A stretch of DNA of 7,036 nucleotides from Pedobacter sp. UBA2067 (GCA_002333205.1 DDAD01000006.1:21265-28300); one strand, 5' to 3'. Counted from the stretch's first letter, positions 1 through 6,919 are shown. Numbers and translations: made by a program. Notes: generated by a model not told the origin, from the letters alone.

Positions 1-1
1 A

Positions 2-433
2 CGCTTTGACTATGCTTTCCGCAATTACATCAAACACTGGGCATATAAACACCCTACACCTACAGACTTCTTCCGTTCTATGGAAAATGCTGCGGGTGAG
101 GATCTATCCTGGTTCTGGAGAGGTTGGTTTATGGAAGACTGGTCCATGGATCAGGGCTTAAGCAGTGTTAAAGAAGCGAAGAATAAAGCTGGTGAGCGTG
201 AGGGTTATGAAATTGTCGTTGATAACCTTGGCAAGTTACCGATGCCGATCATACTAGGCGTGGAAACTGCAAGTGGTAAAAAAGAGATCGTTAAAGTTCC
301 GGTTGATGTATGGATGCGTAACAGCAGCTGGACCGTTCGTTTCCCAACAACGGAAGAAGTTGTAGCAGTAACCATTGATCCGGATCATGAATTGCCGGAG
401 GTTAACGCCGCAAATAACACCTGGAAAAAGTAA
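2..433 (+). CDS. M1 family metallopeptidase, C-terminal fragment (5' end outside window)
   Basis: The reading frame is open from the left edge to a TAA at 431-433, giving 143 residues, so the true start is upstream. The first ATG in frame (80) is internal, because coding sequence continues without a break before it. The fragment opens with RFDYAFRNYIKHWAYKHPTP, followed by FFRSMENAAGEDLSWFWRGWF. This 'helix, HP-P-DFF, aromatic WFWRGWF' arrangement is typical of the end of the M1 aminopeptidase catalytic region. A beta-rich tail follows and ends near IDPDHELPEVNAANNTW, a common ending of Bacteroidota M1 peptidases. The zinc site (HExxH plus a distant Glu) is not in the window, so activity cannot be judged. 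Family members usually trim peptides, often outside the cytoplasm. The gene is convergent with the SusCD operon and shares its terminator; no functional link is implied. Family call by recognition only. Confidence 0.85.
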   Translation, partial: RFDYAFRNYIKHWAYKHPTPTDFFRSMENAAGEDLSWFWRGWFMEDWSMDQGLSSVKEAKNKAGEREGYEIVVDNLGKLPMPIILGVETASGKKEIVKVPVDVWMRNSSWTVRFPTTEEVVAVTIDPDHELPEVNAANNTWKK

Positions 434-446
434 CAGGAAATTAAAT

Positions 447-484
447 AAAAAAGGGCTGCTATACATATATAGCAGCCCTTTTTT
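447..484. terminator. Bidirectional intrinsic terminator between convergent genes
   Basis: Positions 447-463 and 468-484 are perfect reverse complements (17 bp), with a four-base loop CATA at 464-467. The core is GGGCTGCTATA pairing with TATAGCAGCCC. The left flank is an A run and the right flank a T run, so a transcript from either strand ends in a GC-rich hairpin followed by U residues. It lies 14 bases after the peptidase stop and 17 bases beyond the stop of the EEP-family gene on the other strand. It is therefore placed to end both transcripts. Confidence 0.9.
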
Positions 485-501
485 GCGTTATGGTGTCTTT
501 C

Positions 502-1344
502 TTATTTCATTGTCACTTCCGCCAGAATAGGGAAGTGGTCTGATACAAATTTACCCCGGTAGGTATCGGTCAGAATTCCCCAGCGTTTAGCGGTAAATTG
601 TTTGGTTACAAAGATGTGGTCAATTACCCCAAGACTATCCAGTTGTTTACCCCAGCCGTTGAATGAAGCGTTGTTAACATATGGTTTTTCCACCTGGTTG
701 TAAGTGTCATTCAGGAAGCCAGAGTTTTTCAGTTCCAGGTACCATTCACTCTCGTGATCGCCATTTAAGTCGCCGGTAAAAACGGCCGGTGCATTACCCG
801 CAATTTCCTTGATCTTTTTAATCATCAGCTTACTGCTTTCCACACGGGCAATTTTACCTTGGTGATCGAAGTGTGCATTGAAGAAAAAGAACTTTTTACC
901 GGTTTTAACATCTTGTAGCTGCACCCAGCTCGCGATACGGTTACAGCAGGTGGCATCCCAGCCAAGTCCCGGTTTATCCGGGGTTTCAGATAACCAGAAA
1001 TCACCTTTATTCAACAGCTTAAATTTTTCTTTCTTATAAAAGATGGAAGAGTGCTCACCACCTGATTGACCATCATCACGTCCGGCACCATGATTAGCAT
1101 ATTCCGGCAGTGCGGTGCTGAGGTCATCGATCTGGTTTTTCTTACCTTCCTGGGTTCCAAATACGTCAAACTGGTGAAAGCGCATTACGTTCGCTGCATA
1201 TTCCCTGCGGTCTTCCCAAAGGTTGCCAACGTCACCACGGTTGTCATTGCGTACGTTGAAGCTTCCGAAGATGTAAGTTTGGGCATAGGCACCGCAGCTG
1301 ATGCAAATGAGCAGGGCTGCGGTTAATAGGTGTTTAATTTTCAT
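502..1344 (-). CDS. Exported endonuclease/exonuclease/phosphatase (EEP) family protein
   Basis: 280 residues. The N-terminus MKIKHLLTAALLICISCGAYA is a signal peptide with likely signal peptidase I cleavage after AYA (residue 21); C17 has no good lipobox. The mature part carries the EEP superfamily motifs in order: FGSFNVR with N30, GTQEG with E66 (metal ligand), NAHFDHQG with H158, GDLNGD with D192 and N194 (catalytic Asp/Asn), IDHIF with D242, and SDHFPI with D269-H270 (the general-base pair). All expected active-site positions appear intact, so it should be a metal-dependent phosphoesterase acting in the periplasm or outside the cell. The superfamily includes nucleases, sphingomyelinases and inositol or sugar phosphatases, and the sequence does not tell which. 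The segment FWLSETPDKPGLGWDATCC is usual for the bacterial EEP subgroup often found beside SusCD genes. The gene starts 30 bases after the SusD stop and is the last in the operon. No Shine-Dalgarno is visible; this start was chosen because it gives a complete signal peptide. Confidence 0.88.
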   Translation of the reverse strand: MKIKHLLTAALLICISCGAYAQTYIFGSFNVRNDNRGDVGNLWEDRREYAANVMRFHQFDVFGTQEGKKNQIDDLSTALPEYANHGAGRDDGQSGGEHSSIFYKKEKFKLLNKGDFWLSETPDKPGLGWDATCCNRIASWVQLQDVKTGKKFFFFNAHFDHQGKIARVESSKLMIKKIKEIAGNAPAVFTGDLNGDHESEWYLELKNSGFLNDTYNQVEKPYVNNASFNGWGKQLDSLGVIDHIFVTKQFTAKRWGILTDTYRGKFVSDHFPILAEVTMK

Positions 1345-1374
1345 TATGTATAATTCAGATTTATGATTAACAAT

Positions 1375-3147
1375 TTACCATCCGGGGTTTTGACCTAAGG
1401 CTGGATTAAACAACCGGTCTGTTTCAGGGATAGGATAAAGATAGTTTTTATCGGTGAACACCCGTTGTGTGGTGCTTAACCAGGTCAACTCACCTGAGGT
1501 GTTGTTCGATAAACGTTGTGGATTTGGTCCGCCATTTAGTGTAGGTGCAACGTTGATGTAGTTAACACCTGGTACGCGGGTAGCAGGCATCACCTGGTAG
1601 AAAGCAACGTCCATGATACCATCTTCGTTAAGGTCCATTGGTACATCCAGTGCAGGTACGTAGAAGCCGTTCCAAACCTTGGTCATCAGCTCACCCTTTT
1701 TCCATCTTACGATATCGTCGAAACGTAGTCCTTCAAAGGAAAGTTCAATACCACGCTCTCTTCTGATTTCCAGTAGGGCAGGATCTGAAATCTCCGGGAA
1801 GTAGTTTGCCTGCAGGTATGGATCCGCAACCGTTGGTTTGGTACTTAAGCCGCCGGTAATGCCTGCGCGTTGGCGCAATGCACCAATTGTTCTTACCCAG
1901 TCGGCATCACTGAAAGTGCCGAGTTCTGCTTTCGCTTCCGCATAGTTTAACAGGATTTCGGCGTAACGCATCAAAGGAATGGAATTGATATTCTGTCCGC
2001 CGCCATCATAACGCACATCGTCCAGTACAAATTTGATCGGCTGATAGCCGGTATAGGTATAGGAGAAGACTGGTGGTGCAGGTTCAGGCGTTCCACCGTT
2101 GATCCGTTTGTAGCTGCCCATTCTAATGGTTTGCTGCAGACGTTTGTCCCTGTTTTTTACCTCGTCTTTAAATTCGAGGGTTTGATATCCGGGTCTGCTG
2201 GTAAACGGTGTACCATCAATGTTCAGGTAGGTATTAACAAAAGTGCGTACCAAACTTACTCTGGAACCATAAGTTGCACTGGTCCACCACCAGTTCGCAT
2301 CATTGTAAACGGCAAGGTTGGCATCTGTAACCGCAGCAAGCATCACCTCAGTGGCTACCGGCGCCGTACTGATGAAAAGGTTGCGGTAAGCAAGATCTGC
2401 ACCGCCGGCGGTATTCAAAGTAAACCCACCTGATGTCATTACCTCTTCCGCGGCACTTACCGCTTGCTGAAGCCATTGGTCTGCAGAGCCAGCAAGGCCA
2501 GCCTCCGTATGGTATTTTCGGTATGTGCCTTCATATAAAGCTATCCTCGATTTCAACCCTAAAGCAACATACTTGGTAATTAGCGAGCGCGTGTTGTCAT
2601 TCGTTCTACTGATGTTTTCACAGGCGTAGTTGATATCGGCGAGTACCGAGTCCATCACCAACTCCCGTTTATCACGCCCATTGAACAAGGTCTGATCATT
2701 TATTTCAAATGTTTTATTGATCCAGGGTACGTCACCAAAACGACGGACCTTATCATAGTAGAAATAGGCTCTGAAGAACCTTGCAAGTGCAGTATATTGC
2801 TGCCTTACTGCTGGAGCTACTTTAGGGTCCTTGTTGTTCTCCAGAAAGTAGTTGATGTTTCTAAGGTTGGTCCAGGTCCATCCGGTACTTTGACGCGGGC
2901 CGTAAGCGCCCTCAACAAGGAACTCTGGTGCCTGACTTCTGGCTGAATAGTCGGCCATAGCATCACCTTTATGGGCGTCAGAAGCATTAGGCAGTATGTT
3001 ATAAAAAGAATTTGCGTAAAGCTCGAGCCCTTTTTCATTGCTGAAAACTGCTTCTCTGGTTGCGGTATCTTCTGGTGTCTGATCTAGTTTCTTACACCCA
3101 GCAAAGCCGATCAGAGCAGGTATAAGACAGATTAAGAACTTCTTCAT
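1375..3147 (-). CDS. SusD/RagB family nutrient-binding outer-membrane lipoprotein
   Basis: 590 residues, within the usual family range. MKKFLICLIPALIGFAGC is a lipoprotein signal peptide with lipobox FAGC and lipidated C18; the mature protein starts CKKLDQTPED, typical for SusD proteins. The SusD N-terminal domain (roughly residues 30-230) contains LARFFRAYFYYDKVRRFGDVP, with tetratricopeptide-like helices. The C-terminal SusD/RagB domain (about 280-590) has RYAEILLNYAEAK (394-406), RRERGIELSFEGLR (462-475), FDDIVRW (476-482) and the final YPIPETDRLFNPALGQNPGW. It should sit on the cell surface as the hinged lid over the SusC barrel and bind the substrate. A DxNxDGxxxD loop at 505-513 resembles a calcium-binding turn. 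Binding specificity cannot be read from the sequence. The gene lies 37 bases after the transporter stop and is surely cotranscribed with it. No Shine-Dalgarno is visible, as is normal in this phylum. Confidence 0.96.
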   Translation of the reverse strand: MKKFLICLIPALIGFAGCKKLDQTPEDTATREAVFSNEKGLELYANSFYNILPNASDAHKGDAMADYSARSQAPEFLVEGAYGPRQSTGWTWTNLRNINYFLENNKDPKVAPAVRQQYTALARFFRAYFYYDKVRRFGDVPWINKTFEINDQTLFNGRDKRELVMDSVLADINYACENISRTNDNTRSLITKYVALGLKSRIALYEGTYRKYHTEAGLAGSADQWLQQAVSAAEEVMTSGGFTLNTAGGADLAYRNLFISTAPVATEVMLAAVTDANLAVYNDANWWWTSATYGSRVSLVRTFVNTYLNIDGTPFTSRPGYQTLEFKDEVKNRDKRLQQTIRMGSYKRINGGTPEPAPPVFSYTYTGYQPIKFVLDDVRYDGGGQNINSIPLMRYAEILLNYAEAKAELGTFSDADWVRTIGALRQRAGITGGLSTKPTVADPYLQANYFPEISDPALLEIRRERGIELSFEGLRFDDIVRWKKGELMTKVWNGFYVPALDVPMDLNEDGIMDVAFYQVMPATRVPGVNYINVAPTLNGGPNPQRLSNNTSGELTWLSTTQRVFTDKNYLYPIPETDRLFNPALGQNPGW

Positions 3148-3184
3148 ATCAATATTTTTATATGCTTGTTGTTAAATTTAATTC

Positions 3185-6100
3185 TTAGAACGTTGCTGAT
3201 AAGCCTAAGCTGAAGGTCTTAAGAATAGGATAGTTATTTCCGTTACCACTGTTGCTGTCGCCGGTTAAAATTCCATCAGACTTTCCGATGTTTTCGACAT
3301 CCAGGTCTCTGGTCACTTTGTAAAGCGGTGATGATGACCACAGGTTTTCTCCGGAAAGGAATACCCGTACGTTGCTCAGGCCTGCTTTTTTCACAAAGGT
3401 TTGTGGCAGGGTATAACCCAGTTGAAGGTTCTTTAACCTGATGTAAGATACATCCTGCAGGTATTTGGTTTGTGCCTGGGCTAAAGTCCCTGAACTGTTC
3501 TGCGCGATATAACCTCTATATCGAGGGAAGTAAGCATTCGGATTTTCCGGAGTCCAGATGTTGCCGATGTGTGACGTTGGAATCTTGTTGTATGGACGGT
3601 TGTACTGGCCCCAGAAGGTTCCGTTCTCTGAGCCTGGATACCAATCCATAGAACCTACCCCCTGGAAGAAAGTACTAAAGAAGAAGCCTTTCCAGTCCGC
3701 ACCCAGGGAAATTCCATAAGTATATCGAGGAGTAGTGTTACCGATAACCTTACGATCCCCCGGATTGCCCACGGTGTTATCACCATTGTTGATTACCCCA
3801 TCGCCATTAATATCCCGGAACTTAATGTCACCGGGAAGGCTTTTGCTGGTGTTGGATGATTTGTATAGAATCTGACTAGGTGAGTTGGCTACATCGGCTT
3901 CCGAAAGAAAGTAACCATCTGTTACAAAGCCCCAAATTTCACCTACAGTTTGGCCTGCATAGTAGTCCGTTAGGCGCTGATCCGGGTTGTTGTACTTCAG
4001 GATCTTTGATTTATAATCTGCAAGTGTAAGTCGTACGGTATAGCTCAAAGGCGAGCCACCTACGTCAACCCGGTCATTCCAGGTCACGTTAGCTTCCCAT
4101 CCTGTTGTTCTAAGGTCAGCATAGTTTCCTTTCGGTACATCCGTTCCAAATACAGCAGGTAAGGTCATCCCTACCGTAAACATGTCTGTTGTTTTACGCG
4201 TATAAGCATCTCCGCTGAAGTTTAAACGGTTGTTCAGGAATGCGATATCCAAACCAATGTTTTGTGTTGTAGAGGTCTCCCAGGTCAATCCATTAGGAAT
4301 CACACCCGGCTGCGTCGTTTGCTGCGGGCGTACACCGTTCAGCACACGACCAGATTGGTCAATCTTGAATTTCTGCTGGAAGGCATATGAAGCAATGTTA
4401 CCATTACCTAATGACCCATAAGATGCACGAATCTTCAAATCGGTAATAACGTTCGGATTGATTTTCCAGAATGGCTCCTTACTAACACGCCATCCGGCAG
4501 AGAAGGACGGGAAGAAAGCATAGCGCTGATTGTCAGGGAACTTCGAAGAACCATCATAACGACCATTTAATTCTACCAGGTAACGATCTTTAAACGCATA
4601 GTTCAAGCGGTAAAATCCACCAAGAATCGCCCATTGTTCATAACCGCCGGCAGTCTGTATGGATTGCCCCAAAGCCAGGTTGATGTCGGTGGCGTCTTCA
4701 AAAATCAGCCCGTTCCGTAGTGCTTCTAACCCCTTATAGGTAGATTGTTCATAGTTATAACCTGCAAGCACCTTGATGTAATGGTTCTCGCTGATCTTTG
4801 GTTCGTATTCTGCATAGATGTTCGTTACCATGTATTGCGTGCTGCGGTTAAGTTTCTGCAGGTCATTATAATTTAAACCCACATACTCAATTACCCCCGG
4901 CTTGCGGCTGTATGGCACCGGAACACGTCTGCGACTTTGGTCATTGTCTGTATTCTGGAAGGTGAAATCACCCTTAACCCTGAATTTGTCTTCAAAAAAG
5001 CTGGTGCTGAAGCCGGTCGTGTTACGGAAAACTTTGTTGTCCATATCTATACCGTTTTTGCCATACCATAGGTCTCCTACAGTATATGCAGAGGAGAAGG
5101 TAAGTGTACCGTCGGGGTTAAACATCGGCGATACCGTATGGCCTTCATCGGCAATGTTCCGCCAGATACCACCACCTTCACCAACGTTTAAGGGTGTATG
5201 GTATTTGGAAGCAGAGTAATCTGCGTTGTTGTAAACCTTCAACCATGGATAAAGCTGGATAGATCCCTTGGCTCTAAGGTTTAGCATTTCGTAATCATCC
5301 GAGTTGTAACGGAACAATCCATTCTGTTTGTAAGATCTTCCGGAGATATAGAAATCCGTTTTACCACTACCACCTGAAAGGGCGATGTTCTGATCCGTAG
5401 CACTGGTGTTGTCTTTGTATAATTCATCGTACCAGTCGGTATTGCCATAGTACACATATTCACCTGCCTCATTCACCTCGGTCTTAGGTAAACCTGGGTT
5501 CTCTGAGCGGCGCTTAAGTTCTTCCAGGTAGGCAGAGGAGAACTTCACGGTTTTGTTAATGTTCTGTGGTGTTTGAGAGTAATCATTCCATGCCGACCAA
5601 CCTTCATTAAACATGCTGGCAAAAGTATAGCCGTCACTTACATAATCTGGCACTGTGGTTGGCGTTTTGATGGATTGAGTAATGCTGTAGCTGATGGAGG
5701 TACGTTCTTTTGCCGGGTTTTTAGTCGTGATTAATACCACTCCAAAGGCTGCCCGGGCACCATAAATCGCAGCAGATGCGGCATCCTTAAGCACGGTTAC
5801 ACTGGCAATATCATTCGGGTTAATCCGACCCGGATCGCCCTCGATACCGTCGATCAAGACCAGTGCGTTTCCGCCTTGTCCGATGGAAGTCGTTCCACGG
5901 ACGTTGAAAGCGGGTGATTGCGTAGGACGGCCATCGGCGATGCTCAGGTTCAGGTTGGGAATCACGCCCTGCAGCCCTTGTGCCAGATTGGCCACCGACC
6001 GGTTTTCCAGTACTTTTGAGGTCACCTGCGTCACAGCACCAGTAAGGTTCTCCCGTTTCTGCGTGCCGTAACCAACTACAAGTACCTCGTTCAGCGTACC

Positions 6101-6460
6101 GGTCTCTGCGGTTAGTGTGATGTTTAATGCCGTCGTCTGGCCCGATTTCACGGCAACCTTGGTCTGGGTTGCAGTGGTATAAGAAATGAAGCTGGCGGTT
6201 AAGGTGTAAGAGCCTGGTGCAACATCAAAGGTGTAAATACCATCCGAATTACTTTGCACCACGATGTTGAGCTCCGCGATCCGAACACTGGCTCCAGGAA
6301 GCGGGGCCCCTTTCTCGTCTACGATCTTCCCGCTGATTCTACCGCGGTCCTGATTTTGGAAGTCCGAAGCCTTCAGTGTAGCATTCGCCCCCAGTGTCAG
6401 GAGCAGAAATGCCATCAACAGGGCGACTTCCTTTTTGAAATTAAGTACAGTTTTAAGCAT
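3185..6460 (-). CDS. SusC/RagA family TonB-linked outer-membrane transporter
   Basis: 1091 residues, full length for the family. A signal peptide covers about residues 1-27 (hydrophobic core ALLMAFLLLTLGANA). A carboxypeptidase-regulatory-like beta-sandwich follows at 41-117 (ISGKIVDEKGAPLPGASV). Next come a TonB-box-like LNEVLVVGYG (123-132) and the plug (about 134-248) with FNVRGT, VLIDG and the SusC signature LKDAASAAIYGARAAFG (224-240). The remainder is the 22-stranded barrel, with the family-typical YIRLKNLQLGYTLP (1006-1019) and RVFLSGENLW (1032-1041), ending in F1091 as expected for barrel assembly. An EF-hand/dockerin-like loop DINGDGVINNGD lies at 883-894. The protein imports oligomers delivered by its SusD partner, powered by TonB-ExbBD. 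There is no STN domain before the plug, so direct signalling to a FecR-type anti-sigma factor is not expected. It is the first gene of the operon; no Shine-Dalgarno is seen, only an A/T-rich leader. Confidence 0.97.
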   Translation of the reverse strand: MLKTVLNFKKEVALLMAFLLLTLGANATLKASDFQNQDRGRISGKIVDEKGAPLPGASVRIAELNIVVQSNSDGIYTFDVAPGSYTLTASFISYTTATQTKVAVKSGQTTALNITLTAETGTLNEVLVVGYGTQKRENLTGAVTQVTSKVLENRSVANLAQGLQGVIPNLNLSIADGRPTQSPAFNVRGTTSIGQGGNALVLIDGIEGDPGRINPNDIASVTVLKDAASAAIYGARAAFGVVLITTKNPAKERTSISYSITQSIKTPTTVPDYVSDGYTFASMFNEGWSAWNDYSQTPQNINKTVKFSSAYLEELKRRSENPGLPKTEVNEAGEYVYYGNTDWYDELYKDNTSATDQNIALSGGSGKTDFYISGRSYKQNGLFRYNSDDYEMLNLRAKGSIQLYPWLKVYNNADYSASKYHTPLNVGEGGGIWRNIADEGHTVSPMFNPDGTLTFSSAYTVGDLWYGKNGIDMDNKVFRNTTGFSTSFFEDKFRVKGDFTFQNTDNDQSRRRVPVPYSRKPGVIEYVGLNYNDLQKLNRSTQYMVTNIYAEYEPKISENHYIKVLAGYNYEQSTYKGLEALRNGLIFEDATDINLALGQSIQTAGGYEQWAILGGFYRLNYAFKDRYLVELNGRYDGSSKFPDNQRYAFFPSFSAGWRVSKEPFWKINPNVITDLKIRASYGSLGNGNIASYAFQQKFKIDQSGRVLNGVRPQQTTQPGVIPNGLTWETSTTQNIGLDIAFLNNRLNFSGDAYTRKTTDMFTVGMTLPAVFGTDVPKGNYADLRTTGWEANVTWNDRVDVGGSPLSYTVRLTLADYKSKILKYNNPDQRLTDYYAGQTVGEIWGFVTDGYFLSEADVANSPSQILYKSSNTSKSLPGDIKFRDINGDGVINNGDNTVGNPGDRKVIGNTTPRYTYGISLGADWKGFFFSTFFQGVGSMDWYPGSENGTFWGQYNRPYNKIPTSHIGNIWTPENPNAYFPRYRGYIAQNSSGTLAQAQTKYLQDVSYIRLKNLQLGYTLPQTFVKKAGLSNVRVFLSGENLWSSSPLYKVTRDLDVENIGKSDGILTGDSNSGNGNNYPILKTFSLGLSATF

Positions 6461-6499
6461 AATTGTTTAAGAGTTTATTGTGTACAGTTTAATTGCTGG

Positions 6500-6509
6500 C
6501 AAAAATGTA
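6500..6509 (-). promoter_or_regulatory. Candidate -7 promoter box for the SusCD-EEP operon
   Basis: On the minus strand this reads TACATTTTTG. It can be aligned to the Bacteroidota -7 consensus TAnnTTTG with one mismatch in either of two registers. It lies about 40 bases before the transporter ATG, a plausible leader length. No TTTG-type -33 box stands at the ideal 19-21 base spacing; the nearest candidates, ATTG and GTTT at 6525-6535, are spaced too short or too long. A weak -33 box would fit an activator-dependent promoter, but that is inference. Confidence 0.35.
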
Positions 6510-6522
6510 ATGGTTATGTTAG

Positions 6523-6551
6523 CCCAATGTTAAACTGGGGTTATATAACCC
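6523..6551. promoter_or_regulatory. Palindromic candidate operator upstream of the SusC gene
   Basis: GGGTTATATAACCC at 6538-6551 is a perfect 14-bp palindrome. It abuts an imperfect inverted repeat, CCCA-AT-GTT-A-AAC-TGGG (6523-6539), whose last bases it shares. The pair lies 63-91 bases before the transporter ATG, just upstream of the candidate -7 box. That is where a dimeric activator or repressor would bind. There is no T tract beside it, so it is not a terminator. Which protein binds is unknown, and no regulator gene is in the window. Confidence 0.45.
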
Positions 6552-6751
6552 ATAAGCATGGCTTTGCAACAGGAATGTTAACCTGTGCAGCATACCGGAC
6601 GGATGCCCTGATGTGTTTTCCGGAAAAGTTAAAGTTTGAGCCAGCGAGTGCGGGCTATGGTGTATGCCTGGAGTTTTGGTGTAGGTTGCAGGTGGTACAA
6701 GCCTATTGTGCTACACAGGAGGCTGGCAGTTAAAAGGATAATCATAGAGTT

Positions 6752-6759
6752 TATATTTG
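6752..6759 (+). promoter_or_regulatory. Plus-strand promoter-like box TATATTTG
   Basis: TATATTTG matches the Bacteroidota -7 consensus TAnnTTTG exactly. A -33 box is weak (GTTA at 6729-6732, 19 bases upstream). A transcript from here would start near 6766, run through the TGCAACTAG repeats and reach the hairpin at 6857-6885. No plus-strand gene follows in the window. An 8-base box with two free positions in A/T-rich DNA often arises by chance. Confidence 0.2.
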
Positions 6760-6777
6760 GTAACCCGAATTTAGCTA

Positions 6778-6805
6778 ATGCAACTAGTTGCACTTCTAGT
6801 TGCAT
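6778..6805. repeat. Cluster of three TGCAACTAG half-sites (palindrome plus direct repeat)
   Basis: TGCAACTAGTTGCA at 6779-6792 is a perfect 14-bp palindrome. The half-site CTAGTTGCA appears at 6784-6792 and again at 6796-6804, a direct repeat with a 12-base period. Alternatively, ATGCAACTAG (6778-6787) pairs with CTAGTTGCAT (6796-6805) as a 10-bp stem with an 8-base loop. Half-sites at near-helical spacing suggest binding of a dimeric regulator, possibly two dimers side by side. The cluster lies about 320 bases before the transporter ATG and about 50 bases beyond the terminator of the right-hand gene. Its target gene is not certain. Confidence 0.55.
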
Positions 6806-6853
6806 GTAAATTTTACGTTACCATTTATAGTTACTTAACAATTCGTTAATACC

Positions 6854-6885
6854 AAAAAAGCGGAGCCGGTAAACCGGTCCGCTTT
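6854..6885 (-). terminator. Intrinsic terminator of the VF530-family gene
   Basis: Read on the minus strand, AAAGCGGA-CCGG pairs with CCGG-TCCGCTTT (12 pairs, one bulged base at 6865, loop TTTA at 6870-6873), then the strand continues as a run of six T (6859-6854). It lies 34 bases after the stop of the right-hand gene. It isolates that gene from the SusCD operon. Confidence 0.85.
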
Positions 6886-6919
6886 CAGCAATATGCAAAT
6901 ATGCGTGTCTTTAAAATCT

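Larger units (their letters stand above)
6461..6856. other. Gene-free control region upstream of the SusC gene
   Basis: About 400 bases lie between the transporter start and the terminator of the right-hand gene. I find no convincing gene on either strand. Going upstream from the transporter, it holds a short A/T-rich leader, a promoter-like box (6500-6509), an imperfect inverted repeat (6523-6539) directly joined to a perfect 14-bp palindrome (6538-6551), and about 190 less A/T-rich bases with no clear signal. Beyond these are a plus-strand promoter-like box (6752-6759) and a cluster of TGCAACTAG half-sites (6778-6805). A small minus-strand frame of 38 codons at 6629-6745 is within chance expectation. 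No known riboswitch core was recognised. Confidence 0.7.

Noticed and set aside
254..466. 70-codon minus-strand frame antisense to the peptidase gene
   Set aside because: It runs through the terminator hairpin and lies opposite a well-recognised coding region; the product has no family features.
1066..1326. 86-codon plus-strand frame antisense to the EEP gene
   Set aside because: It lies wholly opposite a gene with all its active-site motifs; there is no start signal or family resemblance.
2131..2433. 100-codon plus-strand frame antisense to the SusD gene
   Set aside because: The opposite strand is clearly SusD; the translated product resembles nothing and is low in typical protein patterns.
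3148..3184. Possible attenuator between the SusC and SusD genes
   Set aside because: The 37-base gap is A/T-rich with no stem of useful length, so no internal terminator or processing hairpin is supported.
6700..6724. Hairpin AGCCT..TGTG-CTA-CACA..AGGCT in the control region
   Set aside because: Short stems broken by a 2x2 internal loop, with a three-base loop and no T tract; this is within what random DNA of this length gives, and no riboswitch core was recognised around it.
6254..6733. 159-codon plus-strand frame overlapping the SusC start and the control region
   Set aside because: Its first 200 bases are antisense to the SusC signal peptide and N-terminal domain. The predicted protein has no recognisable motif and a composition rich in Cys, His and aromatic residues, as expected from a chance frame.
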